DNA of 64,000 bases from the NCBI GenBank assembly GCA_963971425.1, contig OZ020519.1, forward strand, positions 22,980,786-23,044,785, in the 5' to 3' direction. This stretch comes from Bryoerythrophyllum caledonicum (taxonomy: Eukaryota; Streptophyta; Bryopsida; Pottiales; Pottiaceae). The notes under the pieces are model-generated. The model made no database searches, was not told where the DNA came from, and worked only from the letters and a program-made list of their open reading frames with translations. Below, piece by piece: positions 11,677 through 22,760 of this stretch. A program made the position numbers and the translations under genes. Positions within the stretch are counted from its first letter, which is position 1. Each line of letters starts with the position of its first letter.

Positions 11677-12503
11677 TGTTGTAAGGTCCAACATGCATTT
11701 TTGGTGGCAATCACCTTTCAAAATCTATACGTTTTATATCAAGTGTAAAAATGTAGTAAAACTTGTTGGAAAAAATGTTTCTACTTGTCTAGTTTGTGTG
11801 GTAAAAAGCTCACATGATTTCAACATACAATGCAATATTGAGAGCCACTTATTACACCGGGTTAACTCTACATCTTGTATAGAAAACATAATCTAGCATA
11901 GAGTTTTTGGGCTACTATCAACTTTGAAAATCTAAGAAAGAGTAACAAGTAGTAAACTCCTACTCTAAACACAAACCCCACAATCATGTCATTACAATTA
12001 AAGTACAATTGAAAATCAATAGCAATAAAAATTTGCCCAGTATGTAGAACTCCATTCCACTAAAATGCACGTAACTCACTGAATGCTAATCAAACTAACT
12101 TTAAATTTGTACCACACAAACTAGAAAAAAATGCGCAACTTACTCAACAATTTTTTAAAAAGATAGACACTCGTGGAAGAAAAAGAATGAACTTGAACTT
12201 ATGTAAAATTCAGCAAATTTGTAGGGGGAAAGTATATTTTAAGTAATTTGTTCTCCTCAAGTGGTTTGGTTTCTTTTCCGGGGGTTGAGGTCGAAGAAGA
12301 AACTAATCCAGAGCAGAGGAACTCTTCAATAAAGTGTTGTCACATAGGCATCCATGTCATCTTTTCATCCATGCTTGAAGTTTTTCACCGGTCAAGTCTT
12401 AGCCATAGTGTAAACCCAATCCAATGAAGAACAATTTGTACTCCAATCTTATTGCTCCATTTCCCTTGAATTCTTTGCCGGTGGAGTTCTCCACCATAGT
12501 GTA
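11677..12503. other. AT-rich intergenic, nothing recognised
   Basis: No coding frame, RNA gene or obvious repeat stands out. The boundary at 12503 is the TA target duplication of the next element. Confidence 0.55.
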
Positions 12504-13827
12504 CAGTGGGGTCCAAAAATAGTTCGAATTTTTTGCTTATGTACGTATCCACTACACTGCTACCAACGTTGGCGCCCTCCTGAGGGCTGAAAAATTGTCA
12601 ATTTACCATGAAATTTTTGGCACAAGATCAATTCTATGCTGGAAACATTTGCGCCAAAACTCAAGGCCAAGAGATTTATACAAAAAAAGATATCCAAGAT
12701 TTACCAACATGGGATAGTTGTAAGAAAAGTTTCACAACTGCCAACTTTGACACCCTCCCAAGGATTGAAAGAATTAATTTTTCCCATAATTTTTTTAGCA
12801 TGAGACCACTTCTATGTTGATTACATATTAGAAAAATTTCAAGTCCAAAAGATCCACACAAATAAAACTAATTCAAAATCTAGCAACATGTGTAGTTGTG
12901 AGAAACATTTCACTCCTGGCCAATTTTGACACACTCCGAAGGATTGAATTTTAGGTGTTTTCCCATGAAATGTTTGACATGAGACTTCCCCCATGTTGAT
13001 CACATGCATGCCAAATATGAAGGCCAAAATATCTACATATCAAAAAAAAATTGACATCTACCAACATGCATAGTTCTAAGAAACATTTCATTGCTGCCAA
13101 CTTTGACACCCTCCCAAGGATTCAATTTTTAATTTTTCCCATGATATTTTGGACATAAGACCACCTCTATGTTGATTATACATGTGTTTAATTTCAAGTC
13201 CAAAAGATCCACAAAAAAAAAGAAACAAATCTAAATCTACCAACATGTGTAGTTGTGAGAAACAATTAGGGAAACCATTTCACTATTGCCAACTTTGGCA
13301 CCCTCCTTAGGTCGGAAAATTTGTTAATTGACCATGAAACTATTGGCACAAGATCATCTCCATGTTGATGACATGTGTGAAAAAATTCAAGGCCAGAAGA
13401 TGAATACAAATAACCATCTTCAAAATCTACCAAAATATGTAGTTATGAGAAACAATTTTGAATATCCTTTTTTGTATTCTTCACGTGGCCTTGGAATTTG
13501 GCACACTTATTATAAACATAGAGATGATCTTGTGCCAAAAATTTCAAGGTAAATTAAAAAATAAACAGCCCTAGGGAGGATGTCAAAGTTGGCAGCTGTG
13601 AATGGCTCACAACTACACATCTTGGTAGATTTTGAATATCTTTTTTTGTATTCATCATCTGGACTTGAAATCTGGCACACAATTTTTTAACATAGAAATT
13701 ATCATGTGACAAAAATTTCATGGTAAATTGACAAATTTTCAGCCCTGAGGAGGGCACCAAAGTTGACAGCAGTGGAGTGTGGAAACGTACATAAGCAAAA
13801 AATTCGAATTATTTTTGGACCCCACTA
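12504..13827. mobile_element. Mariner-like non-autonomous element made of about 180-bp subrepeats
   Basis: Both ends are flanked by TA (12502-12503 and 13828-13829). They share a long inverted repeat of well over 80 bp beginning agtggggtccaaaaata. Inside, a unit marked by gccaactttgacaccctcc recurs directly near 12561, 12739, 12909, 13096 and 13289 (170-193 bp apart), and in inverted orientation near 13590 and 13765. There is no transposase; the short frames are repeat-derived. Tc1/mariner-type mobilisation is inferred from the TA duplication. Confidence 0.8.
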
Positions 13828-13918
13828 TACAGCGGGCCTAAGTGTTAACAAAAAGAATGCTCCCAACCCCTAACACTTCTTGAGGTCTGACTGTAAAGGG
13901 AACGTGGGAAATATTTAG

Positions 13919-14115
13919 AGGCGCGCGAACAAGTAACTAAGTGGACGCGGAATCTGCGTCGGACTGGTCGCGGACGAAACGCGGACTGATCGCGGACTGC
14001 CCGCGGACAGGGCGCGGATGAGATGCGGACAACGCGTGGACGAGACTCGGGCTGCCTGCGGACAGTTGCGACCCTACGCCGCGGACACGCCCGGACATGG
14101 ATGGACATGGTCAGA
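13919..14115 (-). repeat. Array C: GCGGA motif array 5' of RING gene copy 2
   Basis: GCGGAC cores are spaced about 11 bp apart across the centre (gcggactgatc, gcggactgccc, gcggacagggc). The right end shares the gcgaccctacg block with array B. A TATA box follows at 14124. Confidence 0.88.
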
Positions 14116-14123
14116 TAGAGTGC

Positions 14124-14529
14124 TATAAAGGCGGAGAGAGGAAATTTTGCAGGCACACTTTTCGACGAATCTTGGGCACCCTGACGCACTTGCCTCCACA
14201 TTGACGGCGGTGTGCGGAGTTTCCAGGTGGAAAAGTGGTCCTCTTGAAGACGGAAATTACCCGAAAGGGGATTTTTAGTCCTCGAATACATCAGCACAGG
14301 TACATAAGCTGTTGAAGTTGTTAGAGATTTGACGAAGCCTTGTATTTAATACTTTTTAACAATCTCTCAACAACACTATTTTGAAGTGCTTGCATGGGAT
14401 TTATTGTAGCACTATTTTGAAGTGCAATTAGATATAGGCGGCATAATCATATTAGAATAGTTAGCTAGTATTAGAATAGCAATTAGAAGTATTTCGTAGT
14501 GGTTTAGGTTTGTTTAAAACATTTTTACC
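14124..14529 (+). promoter_or_regulatory. TATA box and conserved leader of RING cassette copy 2
   Basis: TATAAAG at 14124-14130 follows array C by about 10 bp. The leader is closely similar to that of copy 1. It carries the same hairpin pair at 14374-14389 and 14410-14425, with the identical 36-bp spacing seen in copy 1. Confidence 0.7.
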
Positions 14530-15162
14530 ATGCATAGCGGTGGTGGAGGTGGTGGAGATGGTGGGGGGAGGAGGAATTTAAATGTGCCACATTTGGGGGC
14601 GGGTCCTTCAAAAAGAGCCGAGAAGGCTGCGGATTTGGAGCTAGATATTTACGGGGACCTTAATCATTTGGCATATAGAGGATGGGAGGATTTACCGGAG
14701 CCATGGACTTGTCAACAGGCGTATGAACACATTGGTTTTGCTCACCGCGACCGATGGTATACTCCAGAAGCACACGAGGACCACTGTTGATTAAAGAAAT
14801 TGACATATTCGAATATTACCTCCATTGAGATAAAATGGAGGTTTTTAGAGGTTTTACAAGCCATCTCCTACAAAACACGTTATCGATCAAATAACATTCC
14901 GAGAAGAATTGGAGCAATGATATACGCGGAATGTGAGTTGGGCAAGCAGGTTGATTGGTCGACCCTTGATCAACCTTTGTACACTATTGGTAACCTTGGC
15001 GTTCATCTAGGCAAAGCACTTTCTTCAAAGCTACCTGTGCTATCGATTCCTAGAAACCCCGTGCTGGAGTGGTTTATGCACGACAGTACTTTGGTTGATC
15101 CACCTAACGAAGAGTTGCCAGCGGATCAAGCAAAACCAAAGCCCCGTATTCGAAGGAGGTGA
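14530..15162 (+). pseudogene. RING cassette copy 2, internally deleted (no RING domain)
   Basis: The N-terminal 210 codons match copy 1, with one TGA at 14788 where copy 1 reads CGA. Where copy 1 has a TAG (6392) this copy keeps TGG, and where copy 1 has a TGA (6788) this copy keeps CGA. The coding region then jumps straight to the copy 1 3' region. A segment equivalent to about 6793-8267, holding the coiled coil and RING finger, has been cleanly deleted. Confidence 0.82.
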
Positions 15163-15777
15163 AGGTGCCTCCTCGTCGTGCTCCGGATATGGAATGTAAA
15201 TAGTGCGTACTAATTCGGCATATGTGTTTCATGAGGCGGATATCAAATAGTTTAGGTGCCTAAAGTCGCAAAATCAATTAAATATTTAGTAGAAAAGAAT
15301 GATGTTGTGTACATGTGTACAAATTTCTACTTGATTTTGAGAAAACAAATATAGAGAACTTCCATCTACTGGAGGCACATTTTCCAACCCTCTCTACGTG
15401 TTCTTCAAAAAACCTTCTAAGTTCTTCTAGAGCACACAACCATGTAAAAAAGGAAGTTTGATGTGCAAGTATTGTTTTAAAGGCTTACTTTCTTGTATTC
15501 ATAATCGGCTTTTTTTTGTTTTTGTTTTGTTTTTGATGTATTTATTCCCTTGAAGACTACACCGTTCCTTGAATATAGTGTTGAATATAGTGTAGACAAA
15601 ACTATTTGAAATTTCCTACACTAATTGAAAATTTACATGCAATTTTTGACTGACACACACTTGCTTGAGAACAAATACCCAATCAGAACTTGGCATGCAC
15701 ATGCTTTTATGGAAATTAGTGTGATTGATCTACATCAATAATCCCTCTATACTATATTCAGACTGTGTTTAGTGTAC
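15163..15777. other. 3' region of RING copy 2 and AT-rich spacer
   Basis: The first 280 bp match the sequence downstream of copy 1. The rest is AT-rich with a duplicated gaatatagtg phrase near 15575 and no gene. Confidence 0.6.
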
Positions 15778-16058
15778 TGGACTGGGCGCGCGGACTAGGG
15801 GTTAGTGGGCTAGGACTGGGCGTGCTGACGGGTTGCGGACTGAGCGAGGACAGTTCGCGGACTGGGCGCGAACTGAGAGCGGACGGTTTAGACAAACTAG
15901 GAGCGGACGGGGATCGGACTGGGAGCAGACAGTCCGCGTCGCGCCCGCGGACTGTTCACGGACGGGATGCGGACGGGACGCGGACTGGACGTGGGCAGTT
16001 CGCGTCCTGTCCGCGGGCTGGGCAGGGAATGTCCGTGGACAGGGCGCGGACGGGGTGC
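15778..16058 (-). repeat. Array D: GCGGA motif array 5' of RING gene copy 3
   Basis: This is a degenerate array of gcggac and gaac(g)gg cores, with 10-12 bp spacing in many stretches and less regular ones elsewhere. It has the same strand sense as arrays B and C. It is more diverged, in keeping with the more diverged copy 3 gene. Confidence 0.8.
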
Positions 16059-16064
16059 ACATGT

Positions 16065-16500
16065 TATAGAAAGCGGAAGGGGTCCCCATGGTTTGACACT
16101 TTCTTAGTCCTAGAAAGCCTTGACGGACTTGCCTCCATGTTGACGGCGGTGTGCGGGGCTTCAAAGGGGGAAATTGCTCCTTTTGAGGACCTTCATTTTC
16201 CCAAGGGGAGATGTTTGTCCTCAGAAACATCTGTTTTTTAACTATTATAGGCGATGGTTATGCCAACGGTGGGGTTTCAGCAATCTATCCAAGCATGACA
16301 ACATTATTTTGAAGTGCATGCTTCAATTTGTAGCCTAGGCAACACTATTTTGAAGTGTAGGTAGTCTTCCGATCTTTGGAATAGAGGAGTTGTTCTAGAA
16401 TTCTTATATGATAATAGATAATGTGGGAAAGTAAATATATATTATTGGAAGTAACTTTTGTGATACGGGAATCTGTAGAAGACTTTAGAAGAATTTCATG
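16065..16500 (+). promoter_or_regulatory. Degenerate TATA and leader of RING cassette copy 3
   Basis: TATAGAAA at 16065-16072 sits where copies 1 and 2 have their TATA box. The cttgcctccatgttgacgg block recurs at about 16128. The hairpin pair is present at 16302-16317 and 16343-16358, with small changes and 41-bp spacing. Confidence 0.6.
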
Positions 16501-18729
16501 ATGGAAAGCGGAGGTGGCAATCAAGGAGCACGGAGGATGATGGTTGACAAACCAAGCAGGAGGGTTTTACAGTGAAAAGGACAAAGAGGAACCCAACAGA
16601 TTTGGAGATGGAGGTATACGTAAACCGTGATCTTCAAGCAAAGGAGGGTTGGGAATGAGTGCGTGAGCCATGGACAGTCGACAATGCATTGGAGTACATC
16701 AAGTTTGCGCATCTCGACAGATGGTGGCCTGCGGAGCTCCACCCTAAACATTGTGCAGCGAAAGCAGTCACGTACAGACAGATCAATGACGTGCATGTGA
16801 AGTGGAGGTTCTTCGAGATCCTACGTGCCCTTTCTAACTTGGAGAAATGGCCGAAAAATAATATTCCTAGATCCATTGTAGCATTGATGTATGAAGAATA
16901 TCAATTAGGAAAGCAAGTGGATTGGTCAACGATTCACGACCCCTTTTCAGGTGGTCGGAGACTTGGACGCCATCTTTCAGCAAAGAAACCTCGAGAGATT
17001 CTAAGAAACAATGCCCCTCAATGGTTCCTTGATAACCCTACCTTGTACGACGATCCAAATGATGAAGTGCCGTTCAATCGAGAAATAATTGTTTCACCAA
17101 GGAAGAGTAGCGGTCGAAAGCGTAGAGAAAGGAAGGTTGAGGCCACACATTGCAAAGAATTGGACAAGCATGCTCCAAACGAGATTGGGGAGGGGTCAAA
17201 CCCACTTTCAGCAACTTTGGAGATGGCCAATGCTATTCAAAGCAAAGCCGCTGACGCCCCGAAGAAGTTTGATGAAGATAAATATGGTGAGTTACAGGCA
17301 CAATTGGAAGTGCTTAGTGTGGAAATAAAGAGGTTGCAACATGGACGAGACGATGATGTGGAAACGGTGTCAAAAGTACGTGCGCTAGAGACTGAAAAGA
17401 AGAACTTGCTTGCTGAAGTGACCCATCTACGCAATCAAGTCAATCAAGTCAACAATAGCAATGAAAAGTACATGATTGAAGTTGCAGACTTAAAGAGGGA
17501 GCTACAAGAAATCAAGGCACAACATGTAGCAGCGGAGATGACGCATGCAAGTTTGCAGCAAGAGTTGGATGAATTAAAAGCATATCGGGAGAACAAGGAA
17601 TCGGCCCGAAACAATCTTAAATTGTTGGTTTCAACAATAATCGATGAGCGCAAAGAGATGATGCTCACGACGGTATTTGCCGTGGCACGGACACGGCAAT
17701 ACGAGGCGGAATTCTAGAGTATATGCGCTGAATGGACATCGGAGAAGAAGTGAAGGACCCTTTTGCTCACATCATGGCCTCGTGATGAAACCATGTATCC
17801 AATCAGCTGGGACGATAGTGATCCGTCGCTACTATTGAACAACAACAGTATTGATTGGAGGCTTGTGACAGAAGAGGATTACCGTTGGGACATTGGAGAA
17901 GTGCATGATCATCCAACTAAAATGATTGGAAAGCCGTTGTAACAAAGACTACACCCCAGGACATCTGACGGATCATCATGTCCTATCTGCGATAATCCTT
18001 GGGGTCTTGAAGGGTGTTATATGATTGGATCGTGTGGCCATTCGTTCCATCCGCATTGTCTAATCAAGAGTATGATTCGTTTGCGTACTTGCGGTGTATG
18101 AAGGGCGCCATTACATCCACGTTTGTATCTTCAATTGGCCTACAAGATATCATGCCAAGTCACTAGGTGTATCGTCAAAATGATTATGACTTTGCACTTG
18201 AAGACTTCAATGGGAACCCTGTTGAAGGAGTTGGAGACATAATATGTCCAAGGCACAATTGTGACATACCTTTCAAGGAGAAGAATTGTTAGATGATCCG
18301 GACAAACTAGTACATGCAGCAAATGAGATGTATCCTGACAAACCGGCAGATTACGACATGAAGATGTTTTTTTACCAGACCCTAGGGTGGCATTGGAATC
18401 GTCAAAGAAACGAATTGGTGCACGGCTTAGGACCGCCACCATATTACAACTCATCTGGCGAGCGAGCTGTGGGGGATCTAGAACTACGAAGGGCTTATTG
18501 TGATACAACACTACCTGCAAGAACTGGAACGGAGGAATTGTATTGGGAAGAACGCTACCGTAAAAAACGACTACTTGTGGCGGCGCTCGATGCCATTTTG
18601 GAAGACGTCGCCCCGGAGGTGAAGGAATGGCTTAATGGTAAGAAGAAACCTCGATATCGGCAAGGTCATGGACATCATGGATATCGAACGCGGAGTAATG
18701 TTCGTGCAAGAGATGTTGCAAGAGCTTAG
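16501..18729 (+). pseudogene. Coiled-coil RING protein, cassette copy 3 (frameshifted)
   Basis: This diverged paralogue of copy 1 has the same domain order. The N-terminal block includes PWTVDNALEYI, against PWTCQQAYGHI in copy 1. A longer coiled coil spans 17280-17717. The RING finger (about 17970-18100) has its last cysteine codon replaced by TGA. The conserved C-terminal block is at 18286-18729. At least two frameshifts (near 16570 and between 18140 and 18286) and several stops (17715 and others) are present. It is clearly non-functional, but the protein order is conserved over the full length. Confidence 0.78.
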
Positions 18730-19057
18730 AGCACCACATTAATTTGTGGAAGTAAAGGATTAAAGATTCAGTAAACTATGACCAAGTCTAATTTCCCGAT
18801 TGAATTAGTGTAACCAAAGCTCTCGTGTTCTTATCTTTGACATTACGAACATAGAATTCACAGTGAGTTGTACACAACGGGATATTTTTTGCCCATTTTG
18901 AATGCATTTATATCGAGGTTCAAAGCAAATTTGGACATTACCGTTCTCACATTACCAAAACTTGTAGTTACACGGCGACCTTGTTGTCTCTCTCAAACCC
19001 CACCCTTACAGCAACGGCAATTTCAAAGAACAATTCAAAGGAGAAAAATGACGCCCA
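18730..19057. other. Spacer between RING copy 3 and kinase cassette
   Basis: Mostly AT-rich sequence with no gene seen. It ends at array E. Confidence 0.5.
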
Positions 19058-19245
19058 TTCAGCGGACAAGTGCGGATAGTCCGCGGGCAATCCGTTGCCA
19101 GTCCGCGGGCTCTTCCAACCTAGTCCGCGCCCCATCCGCGGCCAGTCCGTGCCCAGTACGCGGCCAGTCTGTGCCCAGTACGCGACCAGTCCGCTCCCCG
19201 ACCGCGCTGTTCTCCAGGTTCCCAACCCTATCCGCAATGTTCCCG
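19058..19245 (+). repeat. Array E: TCCGC motif array 5' of kinase-like gene
   Basis: Units such as agtccgcgggc, agtccgtgccc and agtacgcggcc are spaced about 11 bp. The plus-strand sense is TCCGC, as in array A. It ends about 15 bp before TATATAAAGG. Confidence 0.85.
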
Positions 19246-19258
19246 ACCCCTTGCAACC

Positions 19259-19268
19259 TATATAAAGG
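19259..19268 (+). promoter_or_regulatory. TATA box of kinase cassette
   Basis: TATATAAAGG follows array E and precedes the ATG at 19475 by about 205 bp. The leader does not share the hairpin pair of the RING cassettes. Confidence 0.65.
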
Positions 19269-20689
19269 CGGATAGGCTATTGACGTCCTCACTTTTTTCC
19301 CTCCATTTCCTTGCCAAATAGGAACCCGAGACCTTTTTGCGCGAGCACCATTGCACGGGTTTCGAGGGTATAGGAGTTGGGAGAGACAAATGCGGGGGGA
19401 ACCCTTGTCATTTTTTTCCAGACTCACTCACTTTCGCACTGCACTTTAAGTGACCGGTTAATTACTTTACAGAAATGGCCAATAACAGGGTGCATTATCT
19501 AGATGCAGACATGCAACTCCACGAAGCTCATCAGGTGGAAATTCAATCAACCACTACTGCAGCCAATTGTGTAAGCGGTGGTATGTTGGCGAGAGGACAA
19601 AGTAGTGGAAGTGGGCGCAGTGACAGGGGTCGCAGACACGGCATGGAACAACTGCACCAAGAATTTCATGCACTTGGACGAAATAATTCTCGTGGGTCGC
19701 AATCACATTCACGAGGCACAGTAGGATCACGAAGGGTTCTACGAGGATCAGCGCGGGGGACCACTGAAGCAATGCGCTCACAAGGATCACAAAGTTTGAG
19801 CGGATTTCGACACCCGGGAGCTTGCAGTTCAGGCGAATCAAGTGGTGAGCCCGCAGCAGGAGAACCATCGTTGAGGGCTGTTCAACATGGTGCGGTACCA
19901 TCTACAACAAATTCCTTGGTTCTAAGCGAACCTTCAGTTGGAGCGGGATGAGGGCGGGATAAACGGCCAGCTCTTTCAGAAGACTCAGAGCCCTACAAGA
20001 AAAGAGTAAGGACAAGCCATTTGGATGCAATGAGCAAGAAATTTAAGTTCAGGGTTGTAGCAGATATATTATTTTGGATGATAGAGAAATGTCTATCCAG
20101 GTAGGAGAAACGGTACTTGTGTAACGACGCTACAGGATTAGAAGCTATGGAGGCAAGAGTGGTACTCATTATCCAAAATATTGCCAATGAAGAAAAATTT
20201 CGCGAAGATAAAATGAGACATTCAATGGACACATGGCCCATATTGTTTGCCAAACAAGCTATTCACAACCCCGTGAAGACTATTTGGGATGTCTATTACA
20301 AGGAAGATGTAAGCGAATAGGCAATGGATGTAAAGTTATTGTTTGAGAGACTCAAAGAGGGGGTAGAAGCAATCAAGCCGAAAGGGAGATCTAACCTCGC
20401 TATTCCTTGGATTGATCAAGATTTGGTTGCGCGGGTTGCGAGTAGAGGTCGCGAAGGTGTAGTGTGGCTTCCAATGCATGCGGAGGTAAAGGCGTTGGAT
20501 ACTAGAAATTATGAAGGAGGCTTTGGAGTTGTCCGACGTGTGAGTATTGACGGTATAAGTTGCATATCAGCACACATGGACTTTGCGGGGAAAACAATGA
20601 AGGAGGGTAGTCGTGAAAAAAACCGGGAGAAACGTTCAATTGAGGCGCTAGCGTTGTCGTGTAGAGAGGGGAGCGCTTTGAGAATTCAC

Positions 20690-22760
20690 GGGGAATCTGG
20701 CTGCAACCGGAATAGATGGCAAGAGAGTCCAGTCGTGTCTTCAATTCTTCAAATCTTCATATCTTCATCTCTTCGGCTCTTCAAACAGCTCCCCGTTGGC
20801 CTATCCTGTGGTGGCTCTAAACGGGTTAAGGGTAAAGATAAGGTGATAAGAACCCACGGCCTCGGACGGGTAAAACGGGACGGCCAGACCACAAGCTGAA
20901 ACCGTCCGAAAGATTGGCTCCTAAAATTCAAACCCACGGTGACCAGCAATCGCGCCTCATCGGTGGGAACAACATAAATACGACCGTGTGGGTGATCAAC
21001 CCCACTTCGCCGCAACAAAATTTACGAAGCAGAATTGAAAAGAACTAGCCTCCAAATCCGGCTGGGAATAACAAAAAAAAGACAACGAGCCTCCAAATCC
21101 GGCTAGGAATAACAAGCCACAAGCCACAACACACGAGTCTTCATGTCTTCTTATCTTCAAGTCTTCAAGTCTTCAAGTGTTCAAAAACACTAAGAAACTC
21201 AAAAGAAGTGTTCAAAAACACAATGGAAAAATTTCCGTCAAGGCTGTAACCTTCAAACAAGTGCCACAGATGACTCAAAATTCCAACTACTAAGTTTAAT
21301 AACTTTCTGGAAAGCTAACACAAATAAATAACACTCCTCCAAATTTCAAATCATTCTAAACTACTGTCCGAAAGTTATGTGAGTTCAAAGTTCCGCCCTT
21401 CTAGAAATTCAATCGCTCATAACTTCTTCTTCAAAACTCCAAATCTTAATTGTAATAGCTTTTTGGAGAGCTATAACAATGGTGCACACACCTTTTTAAT
21501 CTCAAACCATTCTAAACCACTGTCCAAAAGCTATGGCTTGTTGAAACCTCTGCCCTCTCAATGGATGGCCTCGGGTCTTCACAATTTCAAACCTTCATAA
21601 CTTTTGCAATTCAACTCTAATCAACTTGAATGATAAGTGTTTGGAAAGCTAAACAAAAGTTCTATAACTCCTGAAATTTTCAAAGAAAGACGCAAAAACT
21701 ACAAACTTTGGTGGCCGCCCGAATCTCTGCTCCTCTTCGTTGGGTGGCAGCAGACCCTCCTCCACTCACACGCTTGTAACTTTTTTCCCACAACTCCAAA
21801 TCAAGCGAAAAAAATCTCTCTAGAAGCGCATCTCAAAGAAGAAGAAACCCTCAAAATTTCATTTAAAAAAATTGCTTACAACCAGAGTTCTCGCCCATCA
21901 AACTCTCGGCTCTCTACACACACACACATTTTTCTCTCAAAGCACACTAACTCCTTTTTCCCCCAAAACCCGACTAGGAGGGAGAGAGAAGATGCCTACC
22001 TACCCTCTAGACCCCTAAGGTGGATAAGATCAGCCCATGTGCATATCACATGGGCCTCAAAACACCCATTGGCTCTAGGAAAACTCAAAAGATAAGTATC
22101 TACTTATCTTTAAAGGTCAACAAACCTTTAGAGTTCTAACTAGGAGGTAAACTACCCTCTATCTACCATCTTTTAACTTCTAACATTCAAATGAAACACA
22201 AAACACAAAAATTTAGTACAAAGCTTCAATCAAAAACAAGTAGAGGTAAAAACTAAAGTCAAAGAACAGTGCTACTCCATTTGCAAGAACTTGAGGATGC
22301 GCTTGATAGTACTTGCGATGTAATCTGCACGTTGAGTCTTTGTCAAAGGATTCACTGGCCATTCTAACCAACGATGGTGGCCAATGCTTAGCTCGATTGG
22401 CCTAGGTATACAGAAATAATGGTCTTCGTTCAGGCCCTCGAAACTGCCTTCAAATGTCACTTCACGGGTGCCCGGTTCAACACATCCAGTTTGAAGTAAG
22501 ATTACTAAAACACGCGCGTCCTTTTGGAGATTACCATGCCAACGCTGCTCAACACGAGGCTGCTTTAGCGGACGAGAAGATCCAGCTTCATCTTGCGGGT
22601 GAAATGGCAATGGTGAAGAAACCGCCGGCTGGGATGGTTGAATTGGCAACTGAGACAAGGAAAGCTGTAAATCTACCTCCGGTTCAGACTCTAGATCTTG
22701 TGACTCCATAAAAACCCTCCAGTTCGACATATTGGTTCGAAGTTCAAATCCAAACACAAA
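20690..22760 (-). mobile_element. Gypsy 3'-end fragment inserted in the kinase gene
   Basis: This contains a minus-strand accessory reading frame homologous to the one after the chromodomain of the gypsy element at 40408-48148. It is followed on that strand by non-coding, LTR-like sequence. That part carries degenerate repeats of about 165-190 bp (similar phrases near 21300, 21460 and 21650) and a tctcaaatccggct-type duplicated motif near 21050/21090. Exact ends and target duplication were not found. gag and pol are missing. Confidence 0.6.
22272..22709 (-). CDS. Gypsy accessory protein, fragment-borne copy
   Basis: Intact 145-codon frame beginning MESQDLE. A variable Pro/Ser-rich N-terminus (SQLPIQPSQPAV) is followed by a conserved C-terminal block with GHHRWLEWPV and a terminal amphipathic stretch (YIASTIKRILKFL). 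The frame at 45711 begins MDSQEID and carries GHYRWLQGPM with a similar end, so the two are homologous and occupy the same place relative to the element 3' end. I recognise no known domain. Its role is unknown; the conservation suggests that it was once under selection. Confidence 0.6.
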   Translation of the reverse strand: MESQDLESEPEVDLQLSLSQLPIQPSQPAVSSPLPFHPQDEAGSSRPLKQPRVEQRWHGNLQKDARVLVILLQTGCVEPGTREVTFEGSFEGLNEDHYFCIPRPIELSIGHHRWLEWPVNPLTKTQRADYIASTIKRILKFLQME

